DNA of 64,000 nt from assembly GCA_026168455.1 (NCBI GenBank), contig CM047430.1:70285044-70349043 (forward strand). Reading direction: 5' to 3'. A program made the translations under genes and the position numbers. Of the stretch, positions 12,201 through 25,290 are shown one piece after another (the first letter of the stretch is position 1; each line of letters opens with the position of its first letter). The notes under the pieces are model-generated. The model saw only the letters and a list, made by a program, of their open reading frames with translations, made no database searches and had not been told where the DNA came from. This DNA is from Theocolax elegans (taxonomy: Eukaryota > Arthropoda > Insecta > Hymenoptera > Cerocephalidae).

Positions 12201-15200
12201 AATATCCAGGAAATCCCGTAATTAGTGGAGTCTTTCTGAAATATTTCAGCAATTCCCAAAATTTCTAGGAAATCCCGTAACTTGTAGCGTCATCCCGAAA
12301 TACCTCATAAATTCCCGAAATATCTTGGAAATTCCACAATTAGTGGAGACATTTCGAAATACCTCAGAAATTCCCGAAATATCCAGGAAATCCCTTAATT
12401 TGTAGAGTTATCCAAAAATACCACATAAATTCCCGAAATATCCAGGAAATCCCGTAATTAGTAGCGTCATCCCGAAATAAATCAGAAATTTCCGAAATAT
12501 CCAGGAAATACCACAATTAGTGGAGACATTTCGAAATACATCAGAAATTCCCGAAATATCCAGGAAATCCCTTAATTTGTAGAGTTATCCAGAAATTCCT
12601 CAGAAATTCCCGAAATATCCAGGAAATCCCTTAATTAGTGGAGTCTCCCTGAAATATTTCAGAAATTCCCGAAATATCCAGGAAATCCCTTATTTAGTAG
12701 AGTTATCCAGAAATACCTCAGCAATTCCCGAAATATCCAGGAAATTCCGTTATTATTGGTGTTATCCCGAATTTCCTCAGAAATTCCCGAAAGATCCAGG
12801 AAATCCCGTAATTGGTAGAGTCATCACGAATTTCCTCAGATATTCCCGAAATATCAAGGAAATCCCGTAATTAGTAGCGTCATTCCACAATATCTCAGAA
12901 ATTCCCGAAATATCCTGAAAATCCCGTAATTAGTAGAGTTATCCAGAAATACCTCAGAAATTCCCGAAATATCCAGGAAATCCCTTAATTTGTAGAGTTA
13001 TCCAAAAATACCACAGAAATTCTCGAAATATCCAGGAAATCCCTTAATTAGTGGAGTCTTTCTGAAATATTTCAGCAATTCCCAAAATTTCTAGGAAATC
13101 CCGTAACTTGTAGCGTCATCCCGAAATACCTCATAAATTCCCGAAATATCCAGGAAATACTATAATTAGTGGAGTCTTTCTGAAATATTTCAGAAATTCC
13201 CGAAATATCCAGGAAATTCCGTTATTATTGGTGTTATCCCGAATTTCCTCAGAAATTCCCGAAAGATCCAGGAAATCCCGTAATTAGTAGAGTTATCCAG
13301 AAATACCTCAGAAATTCCCGAAATATCCAGGAAATCCCGTAATTAGTGGAGTCTTTCTGAAATATTTCAGAAATTCCCGAAATATCCTGAAAATCCCGTA
13401 ATTAGTAGAGTTATCCAGAAATACCTCAGAAATTCCCGAAATATCCAGGAAATCCCTTAATTTGTAGAGTTATCCAAAAATACCACAGAAATTCTCGAAA
13501 TATCCAGGAAATACCATAATTAGTGGAGTTTTTTTTTAAATACCTCAGCAATTACCGAAAGATCCAGGAAATCCCGTAATTGGTAGAGTCATCACGAATT
13601 TCCTCAGATATTCCCGAAATATCCAGGAAATCCCGTAATTAGTGGAGTCTTTCTGAAATATTTCAGAAATTCCCGAAATATCCAGGAAATCCCGTAATTA
13701 GTGGAGTCTTTCTGAAATATTTCAGAAATTCCCGAAATATCCAGGAAATTCCGTTATTATTGGTGTTATCCCGAATTTCCTCAGAAATTCCCGAAAGATC
13801 CAGGAAATCCCGTAATTAGTGGAGTCTTTCTGAAATATTTCAGAAATTCCCGAAAGATCCAGGAAATCCCGTAATTGGTAGAGTCATCACGAATTTCCTC
13901 AGATATTCCCGAAATATCCAGGAAATCCCGTAATTAGTGGAGTCTTTCTGAAATATTTCAGAAATTCCCGAAATATCCAGGAAATACCATAATTAGTGGA
14001 GTTTTTTTTTAAATACCTCAGCAATTCCCGAAATATCCAGGAAATTCCGTTATTATTGGTGTTATCCCGAATTTCCTCAGAAATTCCCGAAAGATCCAGG
14101 AAATCCCGTAATTAGTAGAGTTATCCAGAAATACCTCAGAAATTCCCGAAATATCCAGGAAATTCCGTTATTATTGGTGTTATCCCGAATTTCCTCAGAA
14201 ATTCCCGAAAGATCCAGGAAATCCCGTAATTAGTAGAGTTATCCAGAAATACCTCAGAAATTCCCGAAATATCCAGGAAATCCCGTAATTAGTGGAGTCT
14301 TTCTGAAATATTTCAGAAATTCCCGAAATATCCAGGAAATCCCGTAATTAGTAGCGTCATCCCGAAATACCTCATAAATTCCCGAAATATCCTGAAAATC
14401 CCGTAATTATTGGTGTTATCCCGAATTTCCTCAGAAATTCCCGAAAGATCCAGGAAATCCCGTAATTGGTAGAGTCATCACGAATTTCCTCAGATATTCC
14501 CGAAATATCAAGGAAATCCCGTAATTAGTAGCGTCATTCCACAATATCTCAGAAATTCCCGAAATATCCTGAAAATCCCGTAATTAGTAGAGTTATCCAG
14601 AAATACCTCAGAAATTCCCGAAATATCCAGGAAATCCCTTAATTTGTAGAGTTATCCAAAAATACCACAGAAATTCTCGAAATATCCAGGAAATACCATA
14701 ATTAGTGGAGTTTTTTTTTAAATACCTCAGCAATTACCGAAAGATCCAGGAAATCCCGTAATTGGTAGATTTATCCCGAATTTCCTCAGATATTCCCGAA
14801 ATATCCAGGAAATACTATAATTAGTGGAGTCTCCCTGAAATATTTCAGAAATTCCCGAAATATCCAGGAAATCCCTTATTTAGTAGAGTTATCCAGAAAT
14901 ACCTCAGCAATTCCCGAAATATCCAGGAAATTCCGTTATTATTGGTGTTATCCCGAATTTCCTCAGAAATTCCCGAAAGATCCAGTAAATCCCGTAATTG
15001 GTAGAGTCATCGCGAATTTCCTCAGATATTCCCGAAATATCCAGGAAATACCACAATTAGTGGAGACATTTCGAAATACCTCAGAAATTCCCGAAATATC
15101 CAGGAAATCCCTTAATTTGTAGAGTTATCCAGAAATACCTCAGAAATTCCCGAAATATCCAGGAAATTCCGTTATTATTGGTGTTATCCCGAATTTCCTC

Positions 15201-16573
15201 TGAAATTCCCGAAAGATCCAAGAAATCCCGTAATTAGTAGAGTGATCCAGAAATACCTCAGAAATTCCCGAAATATCCAGGAAATTCGGTAATTAGTGGA
15301 GTCTTTCTGAAATATTTCAGAAATTCCCGAAATATCCAGGAAATTCCGTAATTAGTAGCGTCATCCCGAAATACCTCAGCAATTCCCGAAAGATCCTGGA
15401 AATCCCGTAATTGGTAGAATCATCACGAATTTCCTCAGATATTCCTGAAATATCCAAAAAATCCCGTAATTAGTGGAGTCTTTATGAAATATTTGAGAAA
15501 TTCCCGAAATATCCAGAAATTCCCGTAATTGGTAGCGTCATCTCGAAATACCTCAGGAATTCCCGAAAGATCCAGGAAATCCCGTATTTCGTAGAGTCAT
15601 CACGAATTTACTCAGATGTTCCCGAAATATCCAGGAAATCCCGTAATTAGTAGCGTCATCCCGAAATACCTCAGAAATTCCCGAAAGATCCAGGAATTCC
15701 CGTAATTGGTAGAGTCATCACGAATTTCCTCATATATTCCCGAAATATCCAGAAAATTCCGTCATTAGTGTAGTCTTTCTGAAATATTTCAGAAATTCCC
15801 GAAATATCCAAGAAATCCCGTAATTAGTAGTCATCCGAATTTTTCCAGAAATTCCCGAAATATCCAGAAATTCCCGTAATTAGTAGCGTCATCCCGAAAT
15901 ACCTCAGGAATTCCCGAAAGATCGAGGAAATTCCGTAATTGGTAGAGTCATCACGAATTTCCTCAGATATTCCCGAAATATCCAGGATATCCCGTAATTA
16001 GTGGAGTCTTTCTGAAATATTTCAGAAATTCCCGAAATATCCAGGAAACCCCGTAATTAGTAGCGTCATCCCGAAATACCTCAGAAATTCCCGAAATATC
16101 CAGGAAATCCCGTAATTAGTGGAGTCTTTCTGAAATATTTCAGAAATTCCCGAAAGATCCAGGAATTCCCGTAATTGGTAGAGTCATCACGAATTTCCTC
16201 ATATATTCCCGAAATATCCAGAAAATTCCGTCATTAGTGTAGTCTTTCTGAAATATTTCAGAAATTCCCGAAATATCCAAGAAATCCCGTAATTAGTAGT
16301 CATCCGAATTTTCCAGAAATTCCCGAAATATCCAGAAATTCCCGTAATTAGTAGCGTCATCCCGAATACCTCAGGAATTCCCGAAAGATCGAGGAAATTC
16401 CGTAATTGGTAGAGTCATCACGAATTTCCTCAGATATTCCCGAAATATCCAGGATATCCCGTAATTAGTGGAGTCTTTCTGAAATATTTCAGAAATTCCC
16501 GAAATATCCAGGAAACCCCGTAATTAGTCGACTCATCCCGAATTTCCTCCGAAATTCCCGAAAGATCTAGGAA
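12201..16573 (+). repeat. 59-bp satellite-like tandem array (about 74 monomers)
   Basis: Head-to-tail monomers of 59 bases; for example CGAAATATCC starts at 12611 and again at 12670. The conserved core reads GAAATTCCCGAAATATCCAG then GAAATCCCGTAATT. Several monomer types alternate: those with GTGGAGTCTTTCTGAAATAT, GTAGAGTTATCCAGAAATAC, ATTGGTGTTATCCCGAATTT and GGTAGAGTCATCACGAATTT. Types occur in repeated orders: the block from 15691 recurs from 16160 (469 bases, 8 monomers), and the block around 12851 recurs around 14505 (1654 bases, 28 monomers). Because 59 is not a multiple of 3 and stops are frequent, it is not protein-coding. It lacks the alternation of constant repeats and unique spacers of a CRISPR array. 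Confidence 0.97.
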
Positions 16574-17040
16574 CTGTTTGTCATAATTCCAGGGACACAT
16601 AAAGTCTAAAAAAGATATTGTTTATTTATATAATTATTTACAGTAAAATGGGAATTCACAGAAAAATGCTTATTTTAGATATATTTCTAAATATAATTTG
16701 TTATTAATATTACAAATAATATATATTTATTATAATTTTGAATACATACAGTTTATACCTGGCACCACGACAATTAATTGTTGACAACAAAATTAATTAT
16801 CGGTTGTGCAATTGTAATAATTAATGGTAAAATGTATGTATAAAAAGTTGTACGTACGTACGTACGCGGACTACTGAAACTTCCAAGCCAAAAAACTAAT
16901 AAAAAACGACTCTTTAAAAAATTTGTAATAGGGGTAAATTTATCCTCGTATCAATGCGATCACAATGGACTCATAAAAAATGACATTCACTAAATATTTT
17001 TTACAGTATAAGGGGTTTTTTACACAAAAATTCACAATTT
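16574..17040. other. AT-rich spacer after the satellite
   Basis: No gene. It contains a short self-complementary (ACGT)n run near 16851-16866 and the inverted words GACAATTAATTGTTGACAAC near 16768-16788. Confidence 0.5.
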
Positions 17041-17265
17041 CACTTATAAAATTTTAATATTATGTAGATTACAGTTATTAGATTACAATATTTTGCTAAA
17101 AAACTAATCCATGATCAATATCCATCGATATGTTTTCAACATATTTGATGAATTATTTTCGGAGATATAAGCAATCAAACATTATGTACAAAATATTTTG
17201 AACTGAAAAACAATATGGATCGAAACTACCAAAATAACTATTCTTACCCAAAATATATTGATACA
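17041..17265 (+). repeat. Dispersed repeat family, fragment right of the satellite
   Basis: Shares with 43061-43310 the words AAAAACTAATCCATGA, GAGATATAAGCAATCAAACA and CTGAAAAACAATA, followed by ACTACCAAAAT, in the same order. In the 43 kb locus this segment directly follows the segment homologous to 11866-11965, so the two flanks look like one repeat family split by the satellite or fused to it. Confidence 0.7.
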
Positions 17266-18700
17266 TATATAGTAGTTGTTCATTTGTAAAAATTCACGCA
17301 TATAGTAAATTAACATATTCGTTCGTAAAAGGTAAAGTATCTATAATATATTAAATATTTTACAGCTTACGTTTTTCTATAGTATACAAATAAAATTAAA
17401 AATTTTTAATTTCTTAAAGTACTTAAAATTGTTTCTATTGTTATACAATGTATCACATAATATAACGTATAGAGTAAAGAACAGTTTGTTTTATGTGTTT
17501 GCACGTTTCATTTTCAAAATCCAAAATTTCTCGTTGATAATAAGTTTCTGAAAGTTGTATACTTTGTATGAGACGAAATAAACAAAATTATTTCGGAGTA
17601 ACAACAAAAATTTTTGTAAGCAAAATAAAAGTTTTTATTTTTTAATCAGAAACGTGGTACAATCTATAAAGGGAAGTAGTATATAAAGAGAACAAAAGTT
17701 AAATTAATTTTGTTATTAAATTTAATAATTTTATTTGCCAGTTTGTCTCATGGGCAAATTAACAAAAGTAACAAATATTTAATAAGTATAAGTTAAAAAA
17801 TCCAATAAAAAAAATTGACATGTTGCCCCCTATTCCTTTTTCTTGTAAGCAGTCTTCATAACTTGTAAGACAAACTATTACTTGTTTACGTAGCGTAGAG
17901 TAAAGGGTGCACCTAAGAATTGAATACATTATTATTTATTTGCGCCATACATAAAAATAGTAAACAATAATTAAAATTTGTTAGTAATCGTTTTACAAAT
18001 TGTACAAAAATAACGAGTTTAATTTTTCGTTCACTCTACATGTCACATAAATAAGTAATAAATTATAAATTAAGAAAGTCGGATGTTGAACGCTTGATAT
18101 AACCTATATAGATTTACAAGCCTTAAAATAAATAAAACTGCAGATTCGCTTAATTTTTGAACATTACAGATAGTTTATAGAAAATATGCTTCGTATACAA
18201 ATTAACACGAAATCCATGATTTTCTCCTTAATGACTCAAATTTTTTACATATTTAAAAGAAAATAAATTCTTTTACTTCTTCAAATTAATTTCGCAGGTG
18301 AATGCAAAACGTATAATTCACTTGTATGATATATATATATATAAAAGAAAGTACATTCATAAATAAAAGTTAAATGAAGTAACTGAGAGGATTGAATATT
18401 TCTAAGCAGGAGAGAAGTTGTAGAGAAAAAAGGAAGTGTACACTAGCGAAAAAAAAGCAACCGTATGTTTCATTCAAGAGGTGACAAGTCATAGCGAAAA
18501 GAAGATCAAGTCGAGGAATGAATTAGGCATGACAGTGTCGTAGGACTCGCGTTCTCGTATCTCTCGAGCTTTTTCAATATTTAAGAGGATTTAAATTTCG
18601 TTCGGCGTGACGATGTCTGGACGAATTTCAGCTAGATCGTTTAAAGGCTCGACCGCCGACAGGCCCTTGTGAATGATTCAACGAGCATCTTGTTGTCCTT
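17266..18700. other. AT-rich stretch without genes
   Basis: AT-rich with no open frame worth noting. A short self-complementary segment lies near 17738-17760 (TTTGCC ... GGGCAAA). Bases from about 18400 to 18680 are more complex, with CpG. Confidence 0.5.
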
Positions 18701-19510
18701 GTCTTACTCTCTTTTTCTCTTTCTATATATCTGCCTCTATCTTGCCACTGCTCTCTTTTTCTCTCCTTCCTCCCCCCCCTCCCCCCACTCCCCCCTCTCT
18801 AACTCTATCTCGAATTGAGAGATACACGGAAATTCGAAAAAGAACCGGACGCGAATTCTTAGTCGTGCAAGAGTTCCTGTATAGGACTTATTTCCTAGTC
18901 TCGCGGACTTCTTGCAATTTTCCCTCTATATACGATTCCTCCTCTTTTATCAATTGGGAATCCTTATTGATAAAGAATGCAGAATTGGACGAGTTCTTTT
19001 CCTACTTTCTCTCCCGTGCAATCAATTTTTTAAATTTATTTTATTATTTACCATCGCGTGTCTTGTGCCCTCTCGTCGATTATTTCAAAATTTATGCACA
19101 CTGTAGAACTGCAGTATTTAATCGAATATTTAAAATGACATATTTCTCGTACGAGTGTCGAGAAAGTCTACGTGTGTTTAAGTAAAACTAGAATGTATAA
19201 ATAAGTAGCCGCGGCAGTTGACGTCTTTGACTCGATACAGCTGATTAAACTCCACAGAATTTTCAAGTGTATATAGTTCGAAAGTAAAAGAAAAGGATAT
19301 AAAAAAAGAAGGACAAGGGAATATCTGTTTATCCTTAATGACTCGGTGTCGGTTGGTAAAATTAAATCATTCTCGATACAAAATGGATTGAAAAGGAGCA
19401 TTGACAGGGAAGCGGTACGCCCACTTCCTAAGCGAGTTGCAGAAAAACCAACAAGAGCATCGACTCTTCGAAAGCAGCAAAACGAAAGAAAAAGACGCGC
19501 TGCGAGCAAC
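18701..19510. other. TC-rich region and mixed-composition flank
   Basis: Pyrimidine-rich tract at about 18690-18810, including runs of C. A 170-codon plus-strand frame starts at 18673 and runs to 19185, but its N-terminal third is translated pyrimidine repeat and the rest resembles no family I know. I do not call it a gene. Confidence 0.5.
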
Positions 19511-19558
19511 TGAGAGAGAGAGAGAGAGGGAAGAGAGAGAGAGAGAGAGGAGAGGAGA
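19511..19558. repeat. (GA)n microsatellite
   Basis: Imperfect GA dinucleotide repeat with GGGAA interruptions. Confidence 0.9.
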
Positions 19559-19705
19559 GTCATCGCGTCGAAGGTTTGACCGTGAATGGGGCCATTATCG
19601 GTCGAGCAGGTCCGCGAGACTTTCAACAATGGACCCTTTCAAGAAATTCGAGAGTACCTCTCGTACGCTCGACAAATTACGAAAATACAGGCGACACACG
19701 CATAC

Positions 19706-19712
19706 CCGCGCG

Positions 19713-19749
<37 letters not shown>
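19706..19749. repeat. (CG)n(CA)n compound microsatellite
   Basis: Alternating CG run joined to about 15 CA units. All of it is alternating purine-pyrimidine, so it has Z-DNA potential. Confidence 0.95.
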
Positions 19750-19751
<2 letters not shown>

Positions 19752-22700
19752 ATGCTCCAGGGAAACAATTACGCGCGACCGAACGAACGCTCATTATGTA
19801 GGCTCGTTTGCTTATTTCTTTCCTCTTATACCAAGAGTTTGAATTATCGTTTTATGGAGACGACTGAGAGTGTAACCGCGACTCTGACTCTTTTAGTAAT
19901 GCGATACACCTATACCTTATCCTTTTCTTTCGTTTTTTTTAATATATCGACAAATATTGGAATATTTTTCACTTGGTTTTGTTACGTCGTTACTCATATA
20001 TTGTACTGTAGAATTACGCGCGACTAATTTTTATCAAATATTTTATTTACGTTTCGCAGAGAAAAATAAAAGAGAGATTAGGCAAATTTGAATATTAGAA
20101 CAAACGTTTCGAAAGATATTTATTACAACTTTAAAGGGAATTCAAATGAAAGAGATATTTTATTAAAGTAATATCCCATTGAACAAATCGCGATGTTGCA
20201 AAGATAACAATTCCCCATTTGTGTATTTAATCGACGATATTTCGTGCCGGGCAAATTTTCTATTAAAACAAAATAGTAAAAACTTGAGCTGCACAATAAT
20301 ATATCAATTTTTCATCCCGCGTAAAATTTAAATTTACCAAATTGCAGAAAAAAAAAAACTTCCTCTTATATTCCGAGCAGCGCAGGACATCGCGAGTGTC
20401 GAGTAACCCGAAATAGCAGCTCCCTTAAATTTCATATAATATACATGTATTGAGTTCGTTACGTCAAAATCTACGTTCGAGCTAATTGCCAGACTCTCCG
20501 GGCATTTAATCCTATTTCCACTTGGTTCTCGTTTGAAATCAGACTTTCATATTTCTATTTATCCATCGAATCGTTATAATCTTTAAAACGAACTGTTTTA
20601 CCAACTTTTTACTATTTTTTCACCGTGTTCGGGTGCGATCCCCACTCCCCCCCCCCCTCCATTCCCTCTCTCTCACTATCTCTCTCTCTCTCTCCTGCAG
20701 CAGAGAAGACTACATGAATATTCAATTGGTACGCGAGGACGACAAGAGAAACGCAATCGAACGCTCCGGTTTGGAATTAGAAGTTACGACGAACTGGTAA
20801 CGATCACTCGAGCTACCCAGACTCATTTGACATAGGCGTGTACAATAATAATAGTAATCTCAAATATCGATGTGTAAATTTTTTTTTGCGCTTCCTCGTT
20901 GGCTCGTTCGCCCTCGCAATCGAGCGTACAAATATAAATAACAAGAATGATAATGAATCAAATCAGCGAGAAAAACCAATAAGCTATTGCCGGGTGGCGC
21001 GAATGATTGGCCACCCGTTATATTCGGCCCTCGTTACAGCACCCCCCACCTACGTATACACGCAATCGAACAACACGCACATATACACGCAGAGTCGAGT
21101 GTGCATATTTTTCAATTAATTTAAATTACAAAACATCGCGGTAACGTTCTCGGTTTCTCGATACAACACGTAAAAATACGTGTGTCCGTGTGTCTGCGCG
21201 GACACCTCGTGCGTGTGCAGTCTACACCATTATCGAGAAAAAAGGGGGAGAAGGACGCGCGAAGCTAATTATTTTTATACTACCAGGCAGTCGAATTTAC
21301 GCGCTTCGAGATGAGATCCAGCTGTTTGCGTAGGATTCAATTCTTTTTTTTCGGGTTTATTCGGGGCTTTTTTCCCCCTCGCTACTCTTTGCTATCGTGG
21401 TTTGCTCTCGCGATGAAAAGCTAATCGCGCGCAAAATTTTCTCGGTAATCCGTTTACGCGCTCTCTCTCTCTCTCTCTCTAGGTTTTTTTTTTTCACCAA
21501 CGATGGAATTTTTTTTGGCAAATTTTGGACGGTAGTCCAGTGTGGATTTTGATAACTTTGTAAAAGATTTAATTGTTTCGTAATCGTATTATTGCGCTTA
21601 TTGTCAACAACGTAAACGCTATACTGAATTCGGTGATTAAATAATGCTCAAAATAAAATTTAAAATAATATTGGTACGTCGCATAAGAATTAATCAATAA
21701 ATAATTGAATTTGCAAAAAAATGCAGATACTGAATTTTATATTGCCAAGTATGCCAGTTATTAATATTAATTATGCCAGTTTAATTTGACGTTCGATATG
21801 AATTTAATTTGTGAGCATATATAATAAAATGGGAATAAAACTCCAAATGAAAAGTCAAATGTTCGTTAATGAATCGATTTTTATAATTTGATTATTTAAA
21901 AAATATATATCGTAATTACATTACCTTCGGTATATAATATTTGAGTGACATTTTAAATATAAGTTCGATACATATAGGTATACCATTGTTATATAATATC
22001 AATTTAAAAAATGATATCACCATTTACAAATTCCCGTACATTTAACATTTATTTCGAGATAAATTGACGTTCATAAATAGAATAGACGAGGATCCCGTAT
22101 GGACATCGTCACGCGCTCGAAGTTGATTTTGCTATAACTATCGAAATTAAGAAGAAAAAAGAGTGTATGAGCAGTTTGTTAAATAATTGATCCGAGTGAA
22201 AAAAGTGGCCCCGTATAACCGTTGTTTGATCTTTGGCAATGTGTATAGGTAAGACGCTCGTTGGCACTCCCAAGGGATCTATTGACTTTTCGACGTCCGT
22301 GAGAGCCTCTTAAGTGCCTTTGGAGGTGTCGAAATGCTCTTGAATAAATAGGGGGGGGGAGAGGGGGAGGGGTTCGAACTCGAAATCCGGCTTCGAATAC
22401 GAAATCATTTCTTGCTAAGGAGTCGAGCGCGCGTGTACGCGGATGTATATATACCTACCTCATTTTCGGCGCGTACACCCGCGCCAATCGTATATATCTA
22501 CGTTCCGAAGCAACGAACTGGATTATTATCTAAAGGGAAAAAACAAAAAATAAAGAAAATACCGAGAGGGGAATAGCGTAAGAAAGTCAATTAAAGTGAA
22601 AGCTTACTACGATCGAGTATCGTTATCGTACATACGTGGTATGTGTATACAGTTTTGTGTATCGTTAATGAGGGAAAGCTATATGTATAGTGTTTAATGA

Positions 22701-23414
22701 ACGATTACTCGTTACCTTCTGCATGTTTGAGGTACAGCTATTATTTATATTTTTTATGTCTCGATGAAACTTGGGTTAACGATCGGCTACGCGAGAGCAT
22801 CGAGCGCGCTCTCTTATATCTCGACAGAAAATTTAAAAGAAGAAAACGTTTTCAGACTATTTTTTGCCACTCGTACAATCGTATAAAATTTGATTTTTTT
22901 TAAATTGAGGGAGAGCAAAGAGTGTCTCGTCGCGCCGTAAAATTGTTTCGATCACCTATACCAACTATAACCAACTGGCTGACGGAACAGAAATTGCGAT
23001 TACCAATTTTTGTTTAATTGCTGCGGTACGACATCTTGGAAAATGTGGGCACGTGCATATACCCCCTACGCTCGCGCACGAATTATTATCAACCGAAACG
23101 AGAAAACGAATAATAAATTAGTTAAAATAGCCCGCATTCCCGGTAATAAATAAAGATGAATCGAAAGCTGAATACGGAGCGTAACTCATAGCTCGCGTAA
23201 ATCGTGAAACTCTTTACGCATAACAAAGGCGGGAAAGGAGAAAAAAAAGAGAGTGGGTATACTACTCGGATAGAAAATAAGAAATTCACCCTCTCGTGGA
23301 AGTTGTGCGTGTAGGGATATACATATATAGTGAAGAGCTTTCGTCACTCGGCCATAAATCGATCAACCCCTTAACTGGCAGTATCTCCGAGTCTCTAGCC
23401 CAGTGGGGGTGTAC
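19750..23414. other. Intergenic DNA with scattered CpG-rich patches
   Basis: No gene recognised. Short TC tracts occur at about 20665-20697 and 21461-21480, and G-rich DNA at 22351-22371. Bases 20370-21430 and 22080-22660 are more complex and CpG-containing, alternating with AT-rich parts. None contains a motif I can name. Confidence 0.5.
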
Positions 23415-23422
23415 GTGTGTGT

Positions 23423-23463
<41 letters not shown>
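23415..23463. repeat. (GT)n(TC)n compound microsatellite
   Basis: Six GT units followed by about 19 TC units. Confidence 0.95.
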
Positions 23464-23466
<3 letters not shown>

Positions 23467-24060
23467 TAAACCGAGTACGTCCCCCCGGAAGTCAAAAAAT
23501 CGTCCTCACAAATCACGAGGCACAATGGGCCGATTGTGTTGCCTCGGTCTCTCTCTGTCGCGTCGACAAACAAGCGCTCGGGCGCGTTCGCGTACGAGAT
23601 CCTAACCCCTAACTAACTACGCGAGGGAGGTCAGGGAAATCTATTGCCGGAAGTGAATATATTCTCCCCGCGCGAGTCTGTGTGCGCATTTGTCTGACTC
23701 GGTTTGTCCGAGCGTGCATGGAAATTCGAGAACGGCGTATCTCCGGTATCTCTGTGTGCGTCTGTGCCCTCCGTCCCTCTCTCTCTCTCTCTCTCTCGCG
23801 CGCGCTCCCGAGGTGTGCGCGCGTACGTGTGGGTGCACGTCGAAAAGATGCGCGCACGCGCCGCCAATTTCATGGGAGCGTAGCATTGTTGGACCCGCGA
23901 CTCCGGGGGCCGGGGGCCGCTCACTCTAATGCCATCGATCAGCGGAAAACATAACAGTTTTATTTCTGGATATATTCGGAGTGAACTTTTTTAAAGTCGA
24001 TCGTATAGAAACTTTCGTACTAGGTATCTCTCTGTGTACCTCGTGTAAACCGGGGGAGAG

Positions 24061-24066
<6 letters not shown>
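23464..24066. other. GC/CpG-rich patch
   Basis: One of the most GC-rich complex stretches of the window, especially 23560-23930, with a TC tract at 23778-23797 and GC words such as CCGGGGGCCGGGGGCCG near 23899-23916. A promoter or enhancer is possible. Open frames here of 60 to 97 codons overlap each other on both strands, which is expected where stops are rare, and I name no gene. Confidence 0.45.

Positions 24067-24092
<26 letters not shown>
24067..24092. repeat. (GA)n microsatellite
   Basis: Thirteen uninterrupted GA units. Confidence 0.95.
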
Positions 24093-25240
24093 TGAGAGCT
24101 TTTACGCCGGATTTTTATCGCGGCCCGGGCGGTGCCGATCAGCCAATTTATTACTCTGATTTTATGTTTTTTTCATATTTCAAATGTACCGATGGATCGC
24201 AAACAATTTGATGGTGTCGGATTCGGGGAGGGAAAAACAAGTAATTTCCAACTTTTATTTATAGTCGTTGATTTCAACCGATATTCTTTTGTCGAGAAAA
24301 TTTACCTCGGGTGTACATCTACTCTCCCGTAGCTAGGCACGCGTGTACGTGTACGTGTGCGTGCGTGCCTCTGGTATATTGCGGGATGTTCCATTAGAGC
24401 GCCGAATTGCACCGACTCTAAACAATACTAATCAATTTAGCTATGTCACTCCCGATGTACAACTGAGCAAACACTTCTAAATTTCAATGTTCCTGGTGTA
24501 TTCTGTATTGAAATTTTACGAGTGGTGTCGACGACTTCAAACTAAACTATATATATACCACCTGCTCTATAATATCTCTACATATAACGCGATCCGAGTA
24601 ATAGATATATAATATCATTCTTAAAACTACATTTCACATTTTTCTTATTTTCCGGTGAGAAATTAAGTTGTGCAGGATCTTCCATTCTACTAAATGATAA
24701 ATATCGATAAAATTAATGTTTCGCAATTTTTAACATGCCATATGTCAAAAAAGTTCAATTATACTATTGTATTTCGCGCACAAAAGGTTATTTTACCTAC
24801 ATACAAATAATCGAAATAAAAAAAAATTATTATATATTTATTATTATGTTCAATGGTATAATTCTACTTTACACAGTGAACAGACTGATGATTAAACATT
24901 ACTTTTTATAAAAATGTTATTTCTATTTTAAACACAGGGGAAAAAGTCTATTCGTCTCGTACATCGTCTTCTTGCCTCGCAACACAATTCTAGCAAAGAT
25001 TTTCGTAATACACGTTCTCCGACATATAGCCTACAAATAATAAAAACAAAGTATCCCGCATTATTATTCGTAAAAATCTCGTTTTTAATTTAGATAATGA
25101 ATTTCCGAGTTTATATGAAAATTTTGTAAGGCAATAGCCTTCGTGCGTTTGTTGTACATATACGCTCCAATTTTCCAGCGCGACTGAGCCCCCTCGGTTC
25201 TTTGGGATAAGGAAATACCTACGCCTATAACCTTATATAC
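24093..25240. other. Intergenic, AT-rich
   Basis: No gene. A short CpG-containing segment extends to about 24420 (TA, GT and GC alternation near 24337-24372), then AT-rich sequence. Confidence 0.5.
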
Positions 25241-25290
25241 GTGTATATACATATACATATACATATACATACACATACATGCATATACGT
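25241..25290. repeat. (TATACA)n microsatellite
   Basis: Tandem CATATA/CATACA hexamers. Related tracts occur at 28275-28332 and 49374-49425. Confidence 0.9.

Noticed and set aside
12201..16573. CRISPR-like array of short repeats
   Set aside because: The whole 59-bp unit repeats without unique spacers, monomers drift gradually, and the context is insect-like DNA with transposons. It is a satellite.
16851..16866. (ACGT)n as a special recombination site
   Set aside because: A short self-complementary microsatellite; nothing around it suggests a site-specific system.
18673..19185. 170-codon plus-strand open frame
   Set aside because: The first third is translated TC/C-rich tract, and the remainder has no family resemblance.
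19401..20027. 208-codon plus-strand open frame
   Set aside because: It crosses GA and CA microsatellites and has no recognisable domain; its length comes from repeat regions lacking stops.
22371..22386. tRNA B-box-like GGTTCGAACTC
   Set aside because: No A box at the right distance; the upstream sequence is a G-rich run.
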